The translations under genes and the position numbers were made by a program. DNA of 64,000 bases from Natrinema sp. DC36 (GTDB lineage: Archaea > Halobacteriota > Halobacteria > Halobacteriales > Natrialbaceae), in the NCBI RefSeq assembly GCF_020405225.1, contig NZ_CP084472.1:868001-932000 (forward strand), written 5' to 3'. This document shows, in pieces, positions 1-8,615 of the stretch. Each line of letters opens with the position of its first letter. Position 1 is the stretch's first letter. The notes below the pieces were generated by a model. It searched no databases. It was given only the letters and a program-made list of their open reading frames with translations, and was not told the origin of the DNA.

Positions 1-1
1 C

Positions 2-850
2 TACATTCGGGTCATGAACGCCAAACGCGCCTTCCTCGAGGTCGACGACTATCAGCGCGCGGTCTCGAATCTGGCCCAGACCACGCTGCGCGCCGTGATC
101 GGCGATATGGAACTCGACGACACGCTCAGCCGGCGCGAGATGATCAACGAGCGAATTCGGACCGAGCTCGACGAGCCCACCGACGAGTGGGGTATCCGAG
201 TGGAATCGGTCGAGGTCCGCGAAGTCACGCCCTCGGCCGGCGTCAAGGGCGCGATGGAGGAACAGACCTCCGCAGAGCGCCGTCGCCGCGCGATGATCCT
301 CGAGGCGCAGGGCGAACGCCGCAGCGCCGTCGAGAAAGCGGAGGGTGACAAACAGTCGAACATCATCCGCGCCCAGGGGGAGAAACAGAGCCAGATTCTC
401 GAGTCCCAGGGTGACGCGATCTCGACCGTGCTTCGTGCGCGCTCCGCGGAGTCGATGGGCGAGCGCGCCGTCATCGACAAGGGGATGGAGACGCTCGCCG
501 AGATCGGTCAGGGCGAGTCGACGACGTTCGTCATGCCCCAGGAACTCACCTCGCTGGTCGGCCGCTACGGTAAGCACCTCTCGGGCAGCGATGTCGAGGG
601 GAACGGGACCGACCTCGAGAGCCTCGATTTCGACGACGAGACCCGCGAACTGATCGGGCTGGACGACATCGCAGACATCATCGGCGAGATCGACCAGCAA
701 GCCGAGATGGATGTCGAAGCGATGGAAGAGCAGGCTCGAGCGATCAAGGAAGGGCAGGACGTGGGAATGGAGGCCGACGAACCGATCACGATGTCGGAAA
801 CCGAAGACGAAGCCGAACCGGAACCCGAACTGGGATCCGATTCGGAGTAG
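2..850 (+). CDS. SPFH/band-7 (stomatin-prohibitin) protein, 5'-truncated
   Basis: The reading frame is open from base 2, and the residues YIRV before the first Met (base 14) match the usual R-V-x-P/N strand of band-7 domains, so the gene starts left of the window. The visible 282 residues hold the second half of the SPFH domain (Arg-rich ERIRTELDEP, then W-G-I-x-V-E-x-V-E-V-R at about 60-75). A long Glu/Arg/Gln coiled coil with repeated A-E-G-D/Q-G-E-K/R units follows (about 90-150), and then a very acidic tail. Family members are membrane-anchored scaffold proteins that oligomerise and often partner with NfeD-type proteins; the N-terminal membrane anchor lies outside the window. Assignment to the family is firm; the client protein is unknown. 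Confidence 0.9.
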   Translation, partial: YIRVMNAKRAFLEVDDYQRAVSNLAQTTLRAVIGDMELDDTLSRREMINERIRTELDEPTDEWGIRVESVEVREVTPSAGVKGAMEEQTSAERRRRAMILEAQGERRSAVEKAEGDKQSNIIRAQGEKQSQILESQGDAISTVLRARSAESMGERAVIDKGMETLAEIGQGESTTFVMPQELTSLVGRYGKHLSGSDVEGNGTDLESLDFDDETRELIGLDDIADIIGEIDQQAEMDVEAMEEQARAIKEGQDVGMEADEPITMSETEDEAEPEPELGSDSE

Positions 851-1244
851 CGCTACCCGTACTGTTGATATGTTATAGACGAATTGGATGAAACAATGCA
901 TCCTGCTATAGTGCCAACAGGGAATCGCCACGCCCTCCCCAGCCGATTCGCTCACTAGCGTTCGCTCATCCCTCGCGCAGTTTCGGGCCGCGGCTCACTG
1001 TCGTTCGCCACGGCACAGCGCGCGCCACCGCACGCCGGTTGGTCTGTCCGGAGTAAAACGTTCCGACCCAGTATCGAGCCTGTTTCTCATGGCAAAACGC
1101 ATCTGAAGAAGAGTATTCCAACAGCGCCTCTCGTTTCGCTCGCTCGAGTCCACGGATCTCTCAGCTTGAGTGCTCATCCGCTCGTAATCACTCCGATGCC
1201 ACTTCACGGCGAGCACGATCCGAAAACGAGTGGAACGAGCGCGT
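851..1244. repeat. Intergenic region carrying dispersed repeat, copy A
   Basis: No credible gene lies here. Bases 901-970 and 1011-1058 match two blocks of a second region at 19437-19513 and 19671-19718. Shared words include aatcgccacgccctcccca, ccgattcgctc and cagcgcgcgccaccgcacgc. The order and orientation of the blocks are the same in both places; copy B has an extra segment of more than 100 bases between them. The minus strand gives a spurious ORF through this block (995-1471) that I do not accept as a gene. It probably belongs to a genome-wide family of intergenic repeats; I cannot tell whether it is mobile. Confidence 0.7.
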
Positions 1245-1613
1245 TCAGAACTGTTTCGTTCGGCCCGCAGCCGACCACGGATCCGTCGGTGCCTCGCGCG
1301 GGACGCGAACGGTGCGGTGTTGCTGCGCGCGAACCCGGCCGGCGAACGCCCAGCGCTTGTCGTCCCACGTTTCCTCGCCCTCAGCCGCTGCTGCGGCGGC
1401 CGCGAGCGCGTGATCGTGGAGATGCGCACCGATGGCGGCCGCGATGGCCGCGGCCTCGTCCTCCGCTGCATCGTCCGGCAGGTCGAGGGAGACGTCCGCG
1501 GGCAGCGCCGCCTCGAGCCCGGTCGAATCGTCGCTGTCGGCCGTCGCTCCGGTGTGCCCGTCGCCCTCGGCTCGTCCGCCGTCGTCGGCCGTCGTCTGGT
1601 GGCTGGAAGTCAT
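1245..1613 (-). CDS. pccX: Small acc-operon protein, PccX-like third subunit of propionyl-CoA carboxylase
   Basis: This 122-residue acidic protein starts 4 nt after the stop of the carboxyltransferase gene pccB, on the same strand. The N-terminus is low-complexity and acidic. The middle (about 40-75) is a run of Ala-rich helix, and the end has the segment [11 protein letters not shown] followed by R-V-P-R-x-A-P-x-D-P-W, the recognisable core of haloarchaeal 'acc operon proteins'. In Haloferax mediterranei a similarly placed small protein, PccX, is required for propionyl-CoA carboxylase activity. The call rests on position plus that C-terminal motif; the N-terminal 35 residues may be a disordered extension. 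The biotin-carboxylase/BCCP subunit is not in this window. Confidence 0.75.
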   Translation of the reverse strand: MTSSHQTTADDGGRAEGDGHTGATADSDDSTGLEAALPADVSLDLPDDAAEDEAAAIAAAIGAHLHDHALAAAAAAAEGEETWDDKRWAFAGRVRAQQHRTVRVPREAPTDPWSAAGRTKQF

Positions 1614-1617
1614 CTGA

Positions 1618-3168
1618 CTACAGCGGGATGTTGCCGTGTTTCTTGTCGGGGTTTTGCTCGCGTTTGGTCTCGAGCATCTCGAGGTCGTCGATCAGCCGCG
1701 GTCGGGTTTCCGTGGGGACGATAACGTCGTCGAGGAAGCCCTTGTCCGTCGCGGTGTAGGGGTTGGCGAACTCCTCGCGGTACTCGTCGATGAGTTCGTC
1801 GCGGAGTTCATCGGGGTTGTCGGATTCGGCGAGTTCCTCGCGATAGAGGATGTTGACCGCGCCCTGTGGACCCATGACCGCGATTTCGGCGGTCGGCCAG
1901 GCGTAGTTGACGTCCGCGCCGAGATTCTTCGAGGCCATGACGCAGTAGGCACCGCCGTACGCTTTCCGGGTGATGACGGTCAGCAGCGGGACGGTCGCTT
2001 CCGCGTACGCGTAGAGAAGCTTTGCACCGTGACGGATGATTCCGCGGTGTTCCTGATCGGTGCCGGGCATGTAGCCGGGGACGTCGACGAAGGTGACGAT
2101 CGGAATATTGAACGAGTCACAGAAGCGGACGAACCGCGAGCCCTTCATCGAGGCGTCGACGGTGAGCGTGCCGGCGTTGACGCGGGGTTGGTTGGCGACG
2201 AGACCGACCGAGCGGCCGTCCAATCGGCCGAAGCCGACGACGATGTTCTTCGCGAAGTTGTCCGCGACTTCGAAGAACGAGCCCTCGTCGACGACGCTGT
2301 CGATGACGTTGGTCATGTCGTAGGGCTTTTGCGGACTCGGCGGAACGATGTCTTTGAGCTGGTCGTCGCGGCGGTCCGGGTCGTCCCACGGCTCGACTCG
2401 AGGCGGATCCTCGACGTTGTTCTGCGGGAGATAGGAGAGGAGCCGCTTGATGTCGTCGAGCGCCTGCTCCTCGCTCTCGCAGGCGAACTGGGCGACGCCG
2501 GTCTTGTTGGAGTGGGTCATCGCACCGCCGAGTTCCTCGTGGGAGACCTCCTCACCGGTGACGGTCTTGGTTACCCCGGGGCCGGTGATGTACATGTGGC
2601 TGGTGTCTTTGACCATGAAGATGAAGTCGGTGATCGCCGGCGAGTAGACTGAGCCGCCGGCACACGGACCCATGATCCCCGACACCTGTGGGATGACGCC
2701 GCTGGCCTCCTGGTTCCGGCGGAAGATTTCGGTGTAGCCCGCGAGGCTCTTGACGCCCTCCTGAATGCGGGCCCCGGCGGAGTCGTTGAGTCCGATGACC
2801 GGTGCGCCAACCTCCATCGCCATGTCCATGACCTTGCAGACCTTCTCGGCGAAGACCTCGCCGAGGGAGCCGCCGAAGACGGTAAAGTCGTGGGCGAAGA
2901 CGAACGTCGTTCGTCCGTTGACCTCGCCGTAGCCCGTGACGACGCCGTCGCCGGGCACCTTCTTCTCTTCCATCCCGAACTGGCTCGTCTGGTGGGTCCG
3001 GAGCTGGTCGAACTCCGTGAAGGTGCCATCGTCGAGGAAGTAGTCGATCCGCTCGCGGGCGGTCATCTTCCCCTTGTCGTGTTGTTTTTCGATTCGGGCT
3101 TCGCCACCGCCTTTGCGGGCTTCCTCTCGCAGTTCCTCGAGTTCGTCGATGCGGTCTTCCATCGTCAT
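1618..3168 (-). CDS. pccB: Propionyl-CoA/acyl-CoA carboxylase carboxyltransferase (beta) subunit
   Basis: The product has 516 residues, a normal length for PccB/AccD5-type carboxyltransferases. It transfers CO2 from carboxybiotin to propionyl-CoA (or acetyl-CoA). Visible hallmarks are the N-terminal [17 protein letters not shown] segment, the glycine-rich acyl-CoA pockets ([32 protein letters not shown]) and the C-terminal [11 protein letters not shown] and [11 protein letters not shown] motifs. The frame is open a further 231 nt upstream, but the Met at 3168 begins the conserved N-terminus; ATG at 3162 is an alternative. It heads a two-gene operon with pccX. In this organism it would process the propionyl-CoA made by the methylaspartate cycle encoded at 48-54.6 kb. 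Confidence 0.93.
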   Translation of the reverse strand: MTMEDRIDELEELREEARKGGGEARIEKQHDKGKMTARERIDYFLDDGTFTEFDQLRTHQTSQFGMEEKKVPGDGVVTGYGEVNGRTTFVFAHDFTVFGGSLGEVFAEKVCKVMDMAMEVGAPVIGLNDSAGARIQEGVKSLAGYTEIFRRNQEASGVIPQVSGIMGPCAGGSVYSPAITDFIFMVKDTSHMYITGPGVTKTVTGEEVSHEELGGAMTHSNKTGVAQFACESEEQALDDIKRLLSYLPQNNVEDPPRVEPWDDPDRRDDQLKDIVPPSPQKPYDMTNVIDSVVDEGSFFEVADNFAKNIVVGFGRLDGRSVGLVANQPRVNAGTLTVDASMKGSRFVRFCDSFNIPIVTFVDVPGYMPGTDQEHRGIIRHGAKLLYAYAEATVPLLTVITRKAYGGAYCVMASKNLGADVNYAWPTAEIAVMGPQGAVNILYREELAESDNPDELRDELIDEYREEFANPYTATDKGFLDDVIVPTETRPRLIDDLEMLETKREQNPDKKHGNIPL

Positions 3169-3287
3169 GTCGGGAACACCCCTGCGCGATTCATACGCCG
3201 TTGTGCGAGGACCAACTGGAAAAGGATTCCGTAACACCATCACGATTAATAACTCTCCATCTGGCAAATGATAGAACGACCACGAAA

Positions 3288-3297
3288 AGTTATATAG
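3288..3297 (+). promoter_or_regulatory. TATA box for the NSS symporter gene
   Basis: An AT-rich motif (agttatatag) is centred about 27 nt before the ATG at 3320, the spacing expected for a leaderless haloarchaeal transcript. A second AT-rich run (tttttataaaa, 3304-3314) is too close to the ATG to be the TATA element for this start. Confidence 0.6.
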
Positions 3298-3319
3298 GGT
3301 TGTTTTTATAAAAGCGGGT

Positions 3320-4672
3320 ATGGCACAACGCGAATCATGGGCCACACGAACAGGGTTTATCCTTGCTGCGGTCGGGAGCGCAGTGGGATTAGGAAACATC
3401 TGGCGGTTCCCCTATCAGGTAGGTGAACAGGGCGGTGCAGCGTTCCTGGTTATATACCTCCTGTTAATCGTCGGGATCGGGTTCCCGGTCATTCTCGTCG
3501 AGTTCGTCGTGGGTCGAAATACGGAGCGAAACCCGGTAGGTGCATTGAAACGAATCGGGAGCGGTGCATGGACGAAAATCGGATGGGTCTTCGTTACGGC
3601 CGGATTCGTCATTCTGTCGTACTATAGCGTCGTCGCCGGGTGGACGCTTCGATACGTTCTCATCGGCTTGCAGGGCAACTACACAGCCGACGGTGCACCC
3701 GCACAGTTCGGCGAAGTGGCGAGCGGTCTCGATGCCGTCTTCTTGCACGCGCTGTTCATGGCCGCGGTCGTCGCGATCGTCGCTCTCGGTATCGAGCGCG
3801 GGATCGAACTCTCGGTCAAGGTGATGGTCCCGGCGATCATCATCATCTCGCTCGGCCTCGCCGCCTACGTGTTCACGCTCGAGGGCGCGGGCGACGCCTA
3901 CGCGTACTATCTCTCGCCGGAATTCGGTACGATCGCCAACAACTGGACGGAGATCCTCCCGGCGGCCGCTGCACAGGCGTTCTTTACGCTCTCGCTCGGG
4001 ATGGGCGTGATGATCACGTACGCGTCCTACCTCGGCGAGGACCGTAACCTCGCGTCGGACGCCGGGATCATCGCCGGACTCGACACGTTCATCGCGTTTA
4101 CCGCCGGTCTCATTGCCTTCCCCATCCTGTTCGCCGCGGGAATCGAACCTGGTGCCTCCGGCCCTGCATTGATCTTCGTGAGCCTCGCCGCGGCGTTCGC
4201 CGAACTGCCCCTCGGCGGCGTTCTCGGCGCGGTTTTCTTCGGAACCGTCGCCATCGCCGCACTCTCGAGCGCGATCAGCATCATGGAGGTCGTCGTCTCC
4301 TATCTGATCGACGAGCACGGCATCGGTCGCGTTCCAGCGACTGTCGCACTGGGCGTCGCGATGTTCGTCGTCGGGGTTCCCGCTGCGCTCGATCTCATTT
4401 TCATCGACCTCTACGACGGCTTCGCAAACAGCATTCTGCTCATGCTCGGCGGCCTCCTGCTGTCAGTCTTCGTCGGCTGGGTCGTTCCGGACCTCGCGCT
4501 CGAGGAGGTCAGCAAGGGTATCAAAGACGCCGGCTCGCTGGGATCGGCGTGGGTCTGGTTCGTTCGGGTGCCGGTCGTCCTCGCGCTGATCGTCCTGGTC
4601 GCGCTGAACGCATGGGACTACTACGGGTTCCTGACCGGCGGCTTCGCTGAGTGGCTGGGCGCGAACCTCTGA
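3320..4672 (+). CDS. Sodium-dependent transporter, NSS/SNF family (LeuT fold)
   Basis: This 450-residue polytopic membrane protein has about 11 hydrophobic segments. The N-terminus has the family signature W-A-T-R-x-G-F-I-L-A-A-V-G-S-A-V-G-L-G followed by NIWRFPYQVGEQGG, the unwound TM1 that binds Na+ and substrate in LeuT-type symporters. TM6 and TM8 regions (FFTLSLGMGVMITYASYL and AALSSAISIMEVVVSYL) match the sodium and substrate sites. It should import an amino acid or related amine with Na+; the substrate cannot be read from the sequence. It is divergent from pccB across a 151-nt promoter region. Confidence 0.93.
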   Translation: MAQRESWATRTGFILAAVGSAVGLGNIWRFPYQVGEQGGAAFLVIYLLLIVGIGFPVILVEFVVGRNTERNPVGALKRIGSGAWTKIGWVFVTAGFVILSYYSVVAGWTLRYVLIGLQGNYTADGAPAQFGEVASGLDAVFLHALFMAAVVAIVALGIERGIELSVKVMVPAIIIISLGLAAYVFTLEGAGDAYAYYLSPEFGTIANNWTEILPAAAAQAFFTLSLGMGVMITYASYLGEDRNLASDAGIIAGLDTFIAFTAGLIAFPILFAAGIEPGASGPALIFVSLAAAFAELPLGGVLGAVFFGTVAIAALSSAISIMEVVVSYLIDEHGIGRVPATVALGVAMFVVGVPAALDLIFIDLYDGFANSILLMLGGLLLSVFVGWVVPDLALEEVSKGIKDAGSLGSAWVWFVRVPVVLALIVLVALNAWDYYGFLTGGFAEWLGANL

Positions 4673-4707
4673 CCGGTCACCGAAATCCGCTTCGACCGAC
4701 CGCGATC

Positions 4708-4716
4708 GTATTTTTC
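4708..4716 (+). terminator. Possible T-tract terminator after the symporter gene
   Basis: A run of five T in gtatttttcg lies about 37 nt after the stop of the NSS gene and just before the 3' end of the convergent SDR gene. Archaeal termination is usually driven by T-rich tracts, so this is a plausible site. No hairpin is needed or seen. Confidence 0.3.
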
Positions 4717-4736
4717 GAGCGCGTTTCGAGGGAGCC

Positions 4737-5471
4737 TCAGGCTTCGCCATACACCGGTACGGCGGCTCCGCTCGTCACCGCAGCCCCGTCGCTACAGAGG
4801 AAAGCCATCACGTCCGCGATCTCGAGCGGATCAACCCACGAGTCGTGGTCAGCGTCGGGCATCATTTCACGGTTCATCGGCGTGTCGATCACGCTCGGCA
4901 TGACGCAGTTCGCCCGCACCGTCCCGCGGTTCTCCTCGGCGAGCGTCTCCGTCAGCAGTCGGATACCGGCCTTCGTGATTCGGTAGGGGCCGTCCCCCTC
5001 CCCGCCCTCGAGCGAGGACCGCGCGCTGATACTGACGATCGATCCCGTCGAGTCCTGGAGGTGGGGCAGGGCGTGTTTCGACGCGAGAAACGCCGTCTTC
5101 AGGTTGACGTCCAGCAGGAGGTCGAACTCCTCGAGGTCGGTGTCCTCGACGTGATCGCCGCCGCGCCACGTCCCGGCGATATTCAGCAGGTGATCGATCC
5201 GGCCGTGGTCGTCGGCGATCGATTCCATCAGGGACGCCACGTCGTCCTCGTCGGTTAGGTCGGCCTCGTAGAACTCGAGATCGGATTCACCGTCGGGGTC
5301 GCGCTCGAGCAGGCTGTCCTCGTCGTCCGGTGCGATCACGTCGACGGCACAGACCGTCGCGCCCGCCTCGAGAAAGCGATCGACGGCGGCGCTGCCGAGC
5401 GCGCCGCTGGCACCGGTGATCACCGCAACGGTTCCGTCGAAGTCGACGTCGAACTCGGTCTGCACGGACAT
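4737..5471 (-). CDS. SDR-family NAD(P)-dependent oxidoreductase
   Basis: The product is a 244-residue classical short-chain dehydrogenase. It has the cofactor-binding TGASGALG at residues 19-26, an N-I-A-G motif, the catalytic Ser in VSISARSS and the catalytic Y-R-I-T-K (YxxxK). The C-terminus carries the usual substrate loop after N-C-V-M-P-S-V-I-D-T-P-M. The frame is open to 5501, but the Met at 5471 gives a typical N-terminus (MSVQTEFDVDFDG). It would oxidise or reduce a small alcohol/ketone; the substrate is unknown. It is convergent with the NSS gene and 75 nt from the response regulator's 3' end on the same strand. Confidence 0.9.
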   Translation of the reverse strand: MSVQTEFDVDFDGTVAVITGASGALGSAAVDRFLEAGATVCAVDVIAPDDEDSLLERDPDGESDLEFYEADLTDEDDVASLMESIADDHGRIDHLLNIAGTWRGGDHVEDTDLEEFDLLLDVNLKTAFLASKHALPHLQDSTGSIVSISARSSLEGGEGDGPYRITKAGIRLLTETLAEENRGTVRANCVMPSVIDTPMNREMMPDADHDSWVDPLEIADVMAFLCSDGAAVTSGAAVPVYGEA

Positions 5472-5546
5472 ACCGAACAGTGTGCGGTCCGCTCGCATCA
5501 AAGGTGGGGCGTCGGCGATCGGCCGACGGCGGGTACCGGGCCGCTG

Positions 5547-5993
5547 TTATGAATGGCTCGTCGGCAGGGCCGCTCGGCGGAACCAGAATTCGGCGATCGC
5601 TTCGGCCATCTCGGCGTACTCCGTCGACTCCGTCGGCTTCGTGAGGTACGCGTTGGCCGCGAGGTCGTAGCTCGCGCGAACGTCCGACAGGTTCGTCGAT
5701 CGCGTCAACACGAGCACGGGGAGCCGTGCGAGCTCGGGCTCGGCCGTCACCGCCTCGAGGAACTCGAGACCGTCCATCTGCGGCAGGTCCAGATCCAATA
5801 GGATGAGGTCCGGAACGACCGGCGGCTCGCCGTCGCGGCCGGTGAGGAGCGAGAGCGCCTCCGCGCCGTCGCCGATGACGCGAATCGAGGACTCGATCGC
5901 CAACCCGGCGAACGCCTCGCGGGCGAGACGGACATCATCGTCGTCGTCCTCGACGAGGAGCACGTCGATCGGCTCGTCGCGTCGACCGCTCAT
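5547..5993 (-). CDS. Single-domain response regulator, Rcp1-like
   Basis: This 148-residue stand-alone receiver domain has the acidic pocket V-E-D-D-D-D-D at about 14-20, the phospho-accepting Asp67 in LLDLDLPQMDG, the conserved Thr97 (VLTRST) and Lys119 (YLTKP). The motif spacing is that of cyanobacterial Rcp1/phytochrome-partner regulators, which are abundant in haloarchaea and normally work with histidine kinases such as the one at 58.8 kb. There is no output domain, so it acts by protein-protein contact or as a phosphate sink. A pairing with a specific kinase cannot be inferred. Confidence 0.9.
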   Translation of the reverse strand: MSGRRDEPIDVLLVEDDDDDVRLAREAFAGLAIESSIRVIGDGAEALSLLTGRDGEPPVVPDLILLDLDLPQMDGLEFLEAVTAEPELARLPVLVLTRSTNLSDVRASYDLAANAYLTKPTESTEYAEMAEAIAEFWFRRAALPTSHS

Positions 5994-6177
5994 AGCGGTG
6001 GTTGAACTCCAAGATACGGGACTGGTTTATGCACTTTAGTAATCAATTTCCATTTGTAATGGCACTCGGTTAAGGCTGCTCGCTACATAATTTGGGACTC
6101 GTGCGGTACCGATCGGTCCGAGGCGACGATTGCGAACGAACGTCCGAATAAAGTTGCCGAGGCCCGATGAACACTGC

Positions 6178-6843
6178 ATGCGGCTCATCGCGCATCGAGG
6201 GTTCGCCGCGACAGCTCCCGAAAATACGATTAGTGCCGTTCGAGCCGCGGCCGACCGCGCCGACGCCGTCGAGTTCGACGTGCGACGCTGTGGCTCCGGC
6301 GAACTCGTCGTCGTCCACGACGAGACGATCGACCGCGTCACCGACGGCACCGGGACCGTCGCGGACGCCTCCCTCGCGGAACTCTCCGTTCACGCGGTGC
6401 GCGGATCCGGCGACGGAATCCCGACCCTCGCGGCTATGCTCGAGGCCCTGCCACCGACCGTCGAGGTCCACATCGAGCTCAAGGAGTCCGGCATCGCCGC
6501 GGATGTCCTCGTCGCTCTCGAGGACGCGGCCCTCGCCAATCGCGTCGTCCTTACCTCGTTTCTGGTTTCCGAACTGCGGACGGTTCGCGACCGCGATCCG
6601 AGTCAACCGATCGGGCTGCTCGTCAGTCGGCACCTCGAGACGCCGATCACGACGACGGTCGAACTCGACTGCGATGTCCTCGGGGCGAGCTACTGGCGCT
6701 GTCTGGCGACACGGGTCGTCCCGCGGGCGACGGCGGTGGGACTCGAGGTTCACGCGTGGACGATCGAACGACGAGCGGTGGCGAAACTACTCGCGCGCCG
6801 CGGCGTCGATTACGTTTCGGCGGATCGACCGATCGATGTGTAA
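6178..6843 (+). CDS. Glycerophosphodiester phosphodiesterase (GDPD)
   Basis: The 221-residue product has the GDPD signature I-A-H-R-G (His6, Arg7) followed by A-P-E-N-T (Glu15, Asn16), then E-F-D-V (Glu/Asp metal ligands), the second catalytic His in VVVHDETIDRVTDG and the strand HIELKESG. The C-terminal H-A-W-T-I and A-D-R-P motifs close the TIM barrel. It hydrolyses glycerophosphodiesters to glycerol phosphate and an alcohol. The ORF is open from 6130, but the ATG at 6178 directly precedes the conserved first strand (MRLIAHRGF). It is transcribed alone. Confidence 0.9.
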   Translation: MRLIAHRGFAATAPENTISAVRAAADRADAVEFDVRRCGSGELVVVHDETIDRVTDGTGTVADASLAELSVHAVRGSGDGIPTLAAMLEALPPTVEVHIELKESGIAADVLVALEDAALANRVVLTSFLVSELRTVRDRDPSQPIGLLVSRHLETPITTTVELDCDVLGASYWRCLATRVVPRATAVGLEVHAWTIERRAVAKLLARRGVDYVSADRPIDV

Positions 6844-6943
6844 TCGCTCGATGCGGGTGCCGGACGTACCGCTACGGTCAGGTCGCAAGAGATGCACTCG
6901 CGTACGCCCAGTAGCGCGGCGCGTTGCGCCGCGCGGCCAGCAA

Positions 6944-7333
6944 TTAGTCGCCGACGGTCGTCACGGACACCGTCCGCGTTCGCGGCCCGTCGCACTCTAC
7001 GAGCAACACTGACTGCCACGTCCCCAGCGCCAGCTCCCCGTCCTCGACCGGAATCGTCACGTCCGGACCGATCAGCGCGGCCCGCAGATGCGAGTCCGCA
7101 TTGCCGTCCAGTTCGTCGTGTGCGTGCCCCCCGTCCGGAACGAGATCCCGCAGGAACGACTCGAGGTCGCCGCGAAGCCGCGGTTCGTTTTCCTGGACGA
7201 CGAGGCCGGCCGTCGTGTGCTCGACGAAGGCCGTACAGGTCCCCGACTCGAGGCCGTCGGGAACGGCCGTTGCGATGCGATCGGTCACGTCGACGGTCGT
7301 CAGCCGCGACTCGGTCTCGACGGAAAACGCCAT
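6944..7333 (-). CDS. YjbQ/UPF0047 family protein (secondary thiamine-phosphate synthase-like)
   Basis: The 129-residue product has the full UPF0047 pattern: V-E-H-T-T-A-G-L-V-V-Q-E-N-E near residue 40, a D-G-N-A-D-S-H-L-R-A segment, IPVEDGELALGTWQSVLLVE, and the final C-D-G-P-R-T-R-T-V. Bacterial YjbQ has weak thiamine-phosphate-synthase activity and the family role is otherwise unsettled. The frame is open far upstream through the neighbouring gene, so the ATG at 7333 was chosen by the conserved N-terminus. It lies 62 nt downstream of the HEAT gene's stop on the same strand and may share its transcript. Confidence 0.85.
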   Translation of the reverse strand: MAFSVETESRLTTVDVTDRIATAVPDGLESGTCTAFVEHTTAGLVVQENEPRLRGDLESFLRDLVPDGGHAHDELDGNADSHLRAALIGPDVTIPVEDGELALGTWQSVLLVECDGPRTRTVSVTTVGD

Positions 7334-7395
7334 GCGCGAGTAGACGACCGCGAGGATAGATTGCGTTCCGGTCCGCACCGACGAACGACAGACCC

Positions 7396-8433
7396 CTACG
7401 AAAGCTGTCGGGTGGCCCACGCGGCGCGGTCGCGCACGTTCGGAGCCGGATCCTCGCTCACGAGGGTTTGCAGATGCGGGACGGCCGCGTCGACGCGACC
7501 GTGACCGAGCGCGACGCAGGCGTTCGCTCGCACGTGCGGGTGGTCGTCCGCGAGCAACTCGAGCAACTGGCCGCGAACCGGGTCGACGGCGGTTTCGACG
7601 CCGGCGGCGACGCGGCCGACCGCGACCGCCGCGATCGCGCGAGTATCGGGGTCGTCGCAGGACAGCGCCGCTCCGAGTTCGGCACACACCGGCTCGACCG
7701 CGGCGGGATCGCGGCGGGCCACGTCGCCGAGACAGCCGATCGCGTCGTATCGCAACGGCGCGTCGTCGTGATCCACGAGCGCGGCGGCCTGTGCGACGAA
7801 CTCGAGGGAGGGCAGCGCCGCGTCGGAGCGCGCCAGTCGACCGAGCGCTCGGAGCGCGGGCGGCCCGTTTTCGACCGGGTCCGCCGCCAGCGCATCGATG
7901 AGAACCGATGCGGCCGGTTCGATCGCGGCCGGGTCCTCTCGGGAGACGTGCGCGAGTACGCGGATCCCCCACCGATCGGAGCCGTTTCGCCGCTCGACTA
8001 CGTCGGAGATCACTGCCGCGTGCTCGACCAGCACGTCCGGCCGCTCGGCCGCGACGGCGGCGAGACACCGGAGTAGCTCCTCCGCCATCGGCTCGTCGGC
8101 GTTCTCGACGGCGACGGCGACGATCGATCCGGTCGACGGCGCGACGTCGGTCGGCGCTTCGGCCGCCAGATCGGCGAGACAGGCGGCGATCTCGCCGCGA
8201 AAGTCGATTTCCGTCCGCTCGAGCAGCGTCCGGAGTTTCGGAACCGTCGGGACGTACGCCGCCGCCTGGCTGCGCTCGTCGATCGCAGTGCGGATTCGGC
8301 GGACTGCGGCCCGTTGTTCGGCCGGTTCCTGCTCGTCGAGTCGTGCGAGTACCGACGGGAGGTCGACCCCGGCGGCCCCCCGGCCCCGGGGCTCGACGGC
8401 CTCGCCCCATTCCCCATCCATCGTCTCCTGCAT
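7396..8433 (-). CDS. HEAT-repeat protein
   Basis: The 345-residue acidic protein is built almost wholly of Ala/Leu/Asp-rich helical repeats of roughly 35-40 residues, each with the HEAT pattern (for example L-G-R-L-A-R-S-D-A-A-L-P and GCLGDVARRDPAAVEPV). The final repeats, HPHVRANACVALGHGRVDAA and P-A-P-N-V-R-D-R-A-A-W-A, resemble PBS-lyase type HEAT units. Such proteins are scaffolds; no partner is identified. The start at 8433 (MQETMDGEWG) was preferred over the longer frame to 8505; ATG at 8421 is an alternative. Confidence 0.8.
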   Translation of the reverse strand: MQETMDGEWGEAVEPRGRGAAGVDLPSVLARLDEQEPAEQRAAVRRIRTAIDERSQAAAYVPTVPKLRTLLERTEIDFRGEIAACLADLAAEAPTDVAPSTGSIVAVAVENADEPMAEELLRCLAAVAAERPDVLVEHAAVISDVVERRNGSDRWGIRVLAHVSREDPAAIEPAASVLIDALAADPVENGPPALRALGRLARSDAALPSLEFVAQAAALVDHDDAPLRYDAIGCLGDVARRDPAAVEPVCAELGAALSCDDPDTRAIAAVAVGRVAAGVETAVDPVRGQLLELLADDHPHVRANACVALGHGRVDAAVPHLQTLVSEDPAPNVRDRAAWATRQLS

Positions 8434-8615
8434 TGGAGATAGGCTATAAAAGCGTTCTGGCCGAATGGCGGCGAAATAGCCTTTGTTCGGGCGGAATAGC
8501 GTCAAATTACGTGTTTCTCGGACTCGAACTATCGGCGCTCGAGATCGAACCGAGGTTGATCGGGCTCGAAGTATCGATCGTTCGAGTCACGAAACGGACC
8601 GAGCGTCGAGCGTCC

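Noticed and set aside
995-1471. Minus-strand ORF across the dispersed repeat
   Set aside because: It merges repeat sequence with an antisense of pccX and is Arg-rich; the pccX frame is the real gene.
6944-8410. A 488-codon minus-strand frame spanning YjbQ and the HEAT gene
   Set aside because: Only the last 129 codons look like a protein; the rest is a different-frame shadow of the HEAT gene with very Arg-rich translation.
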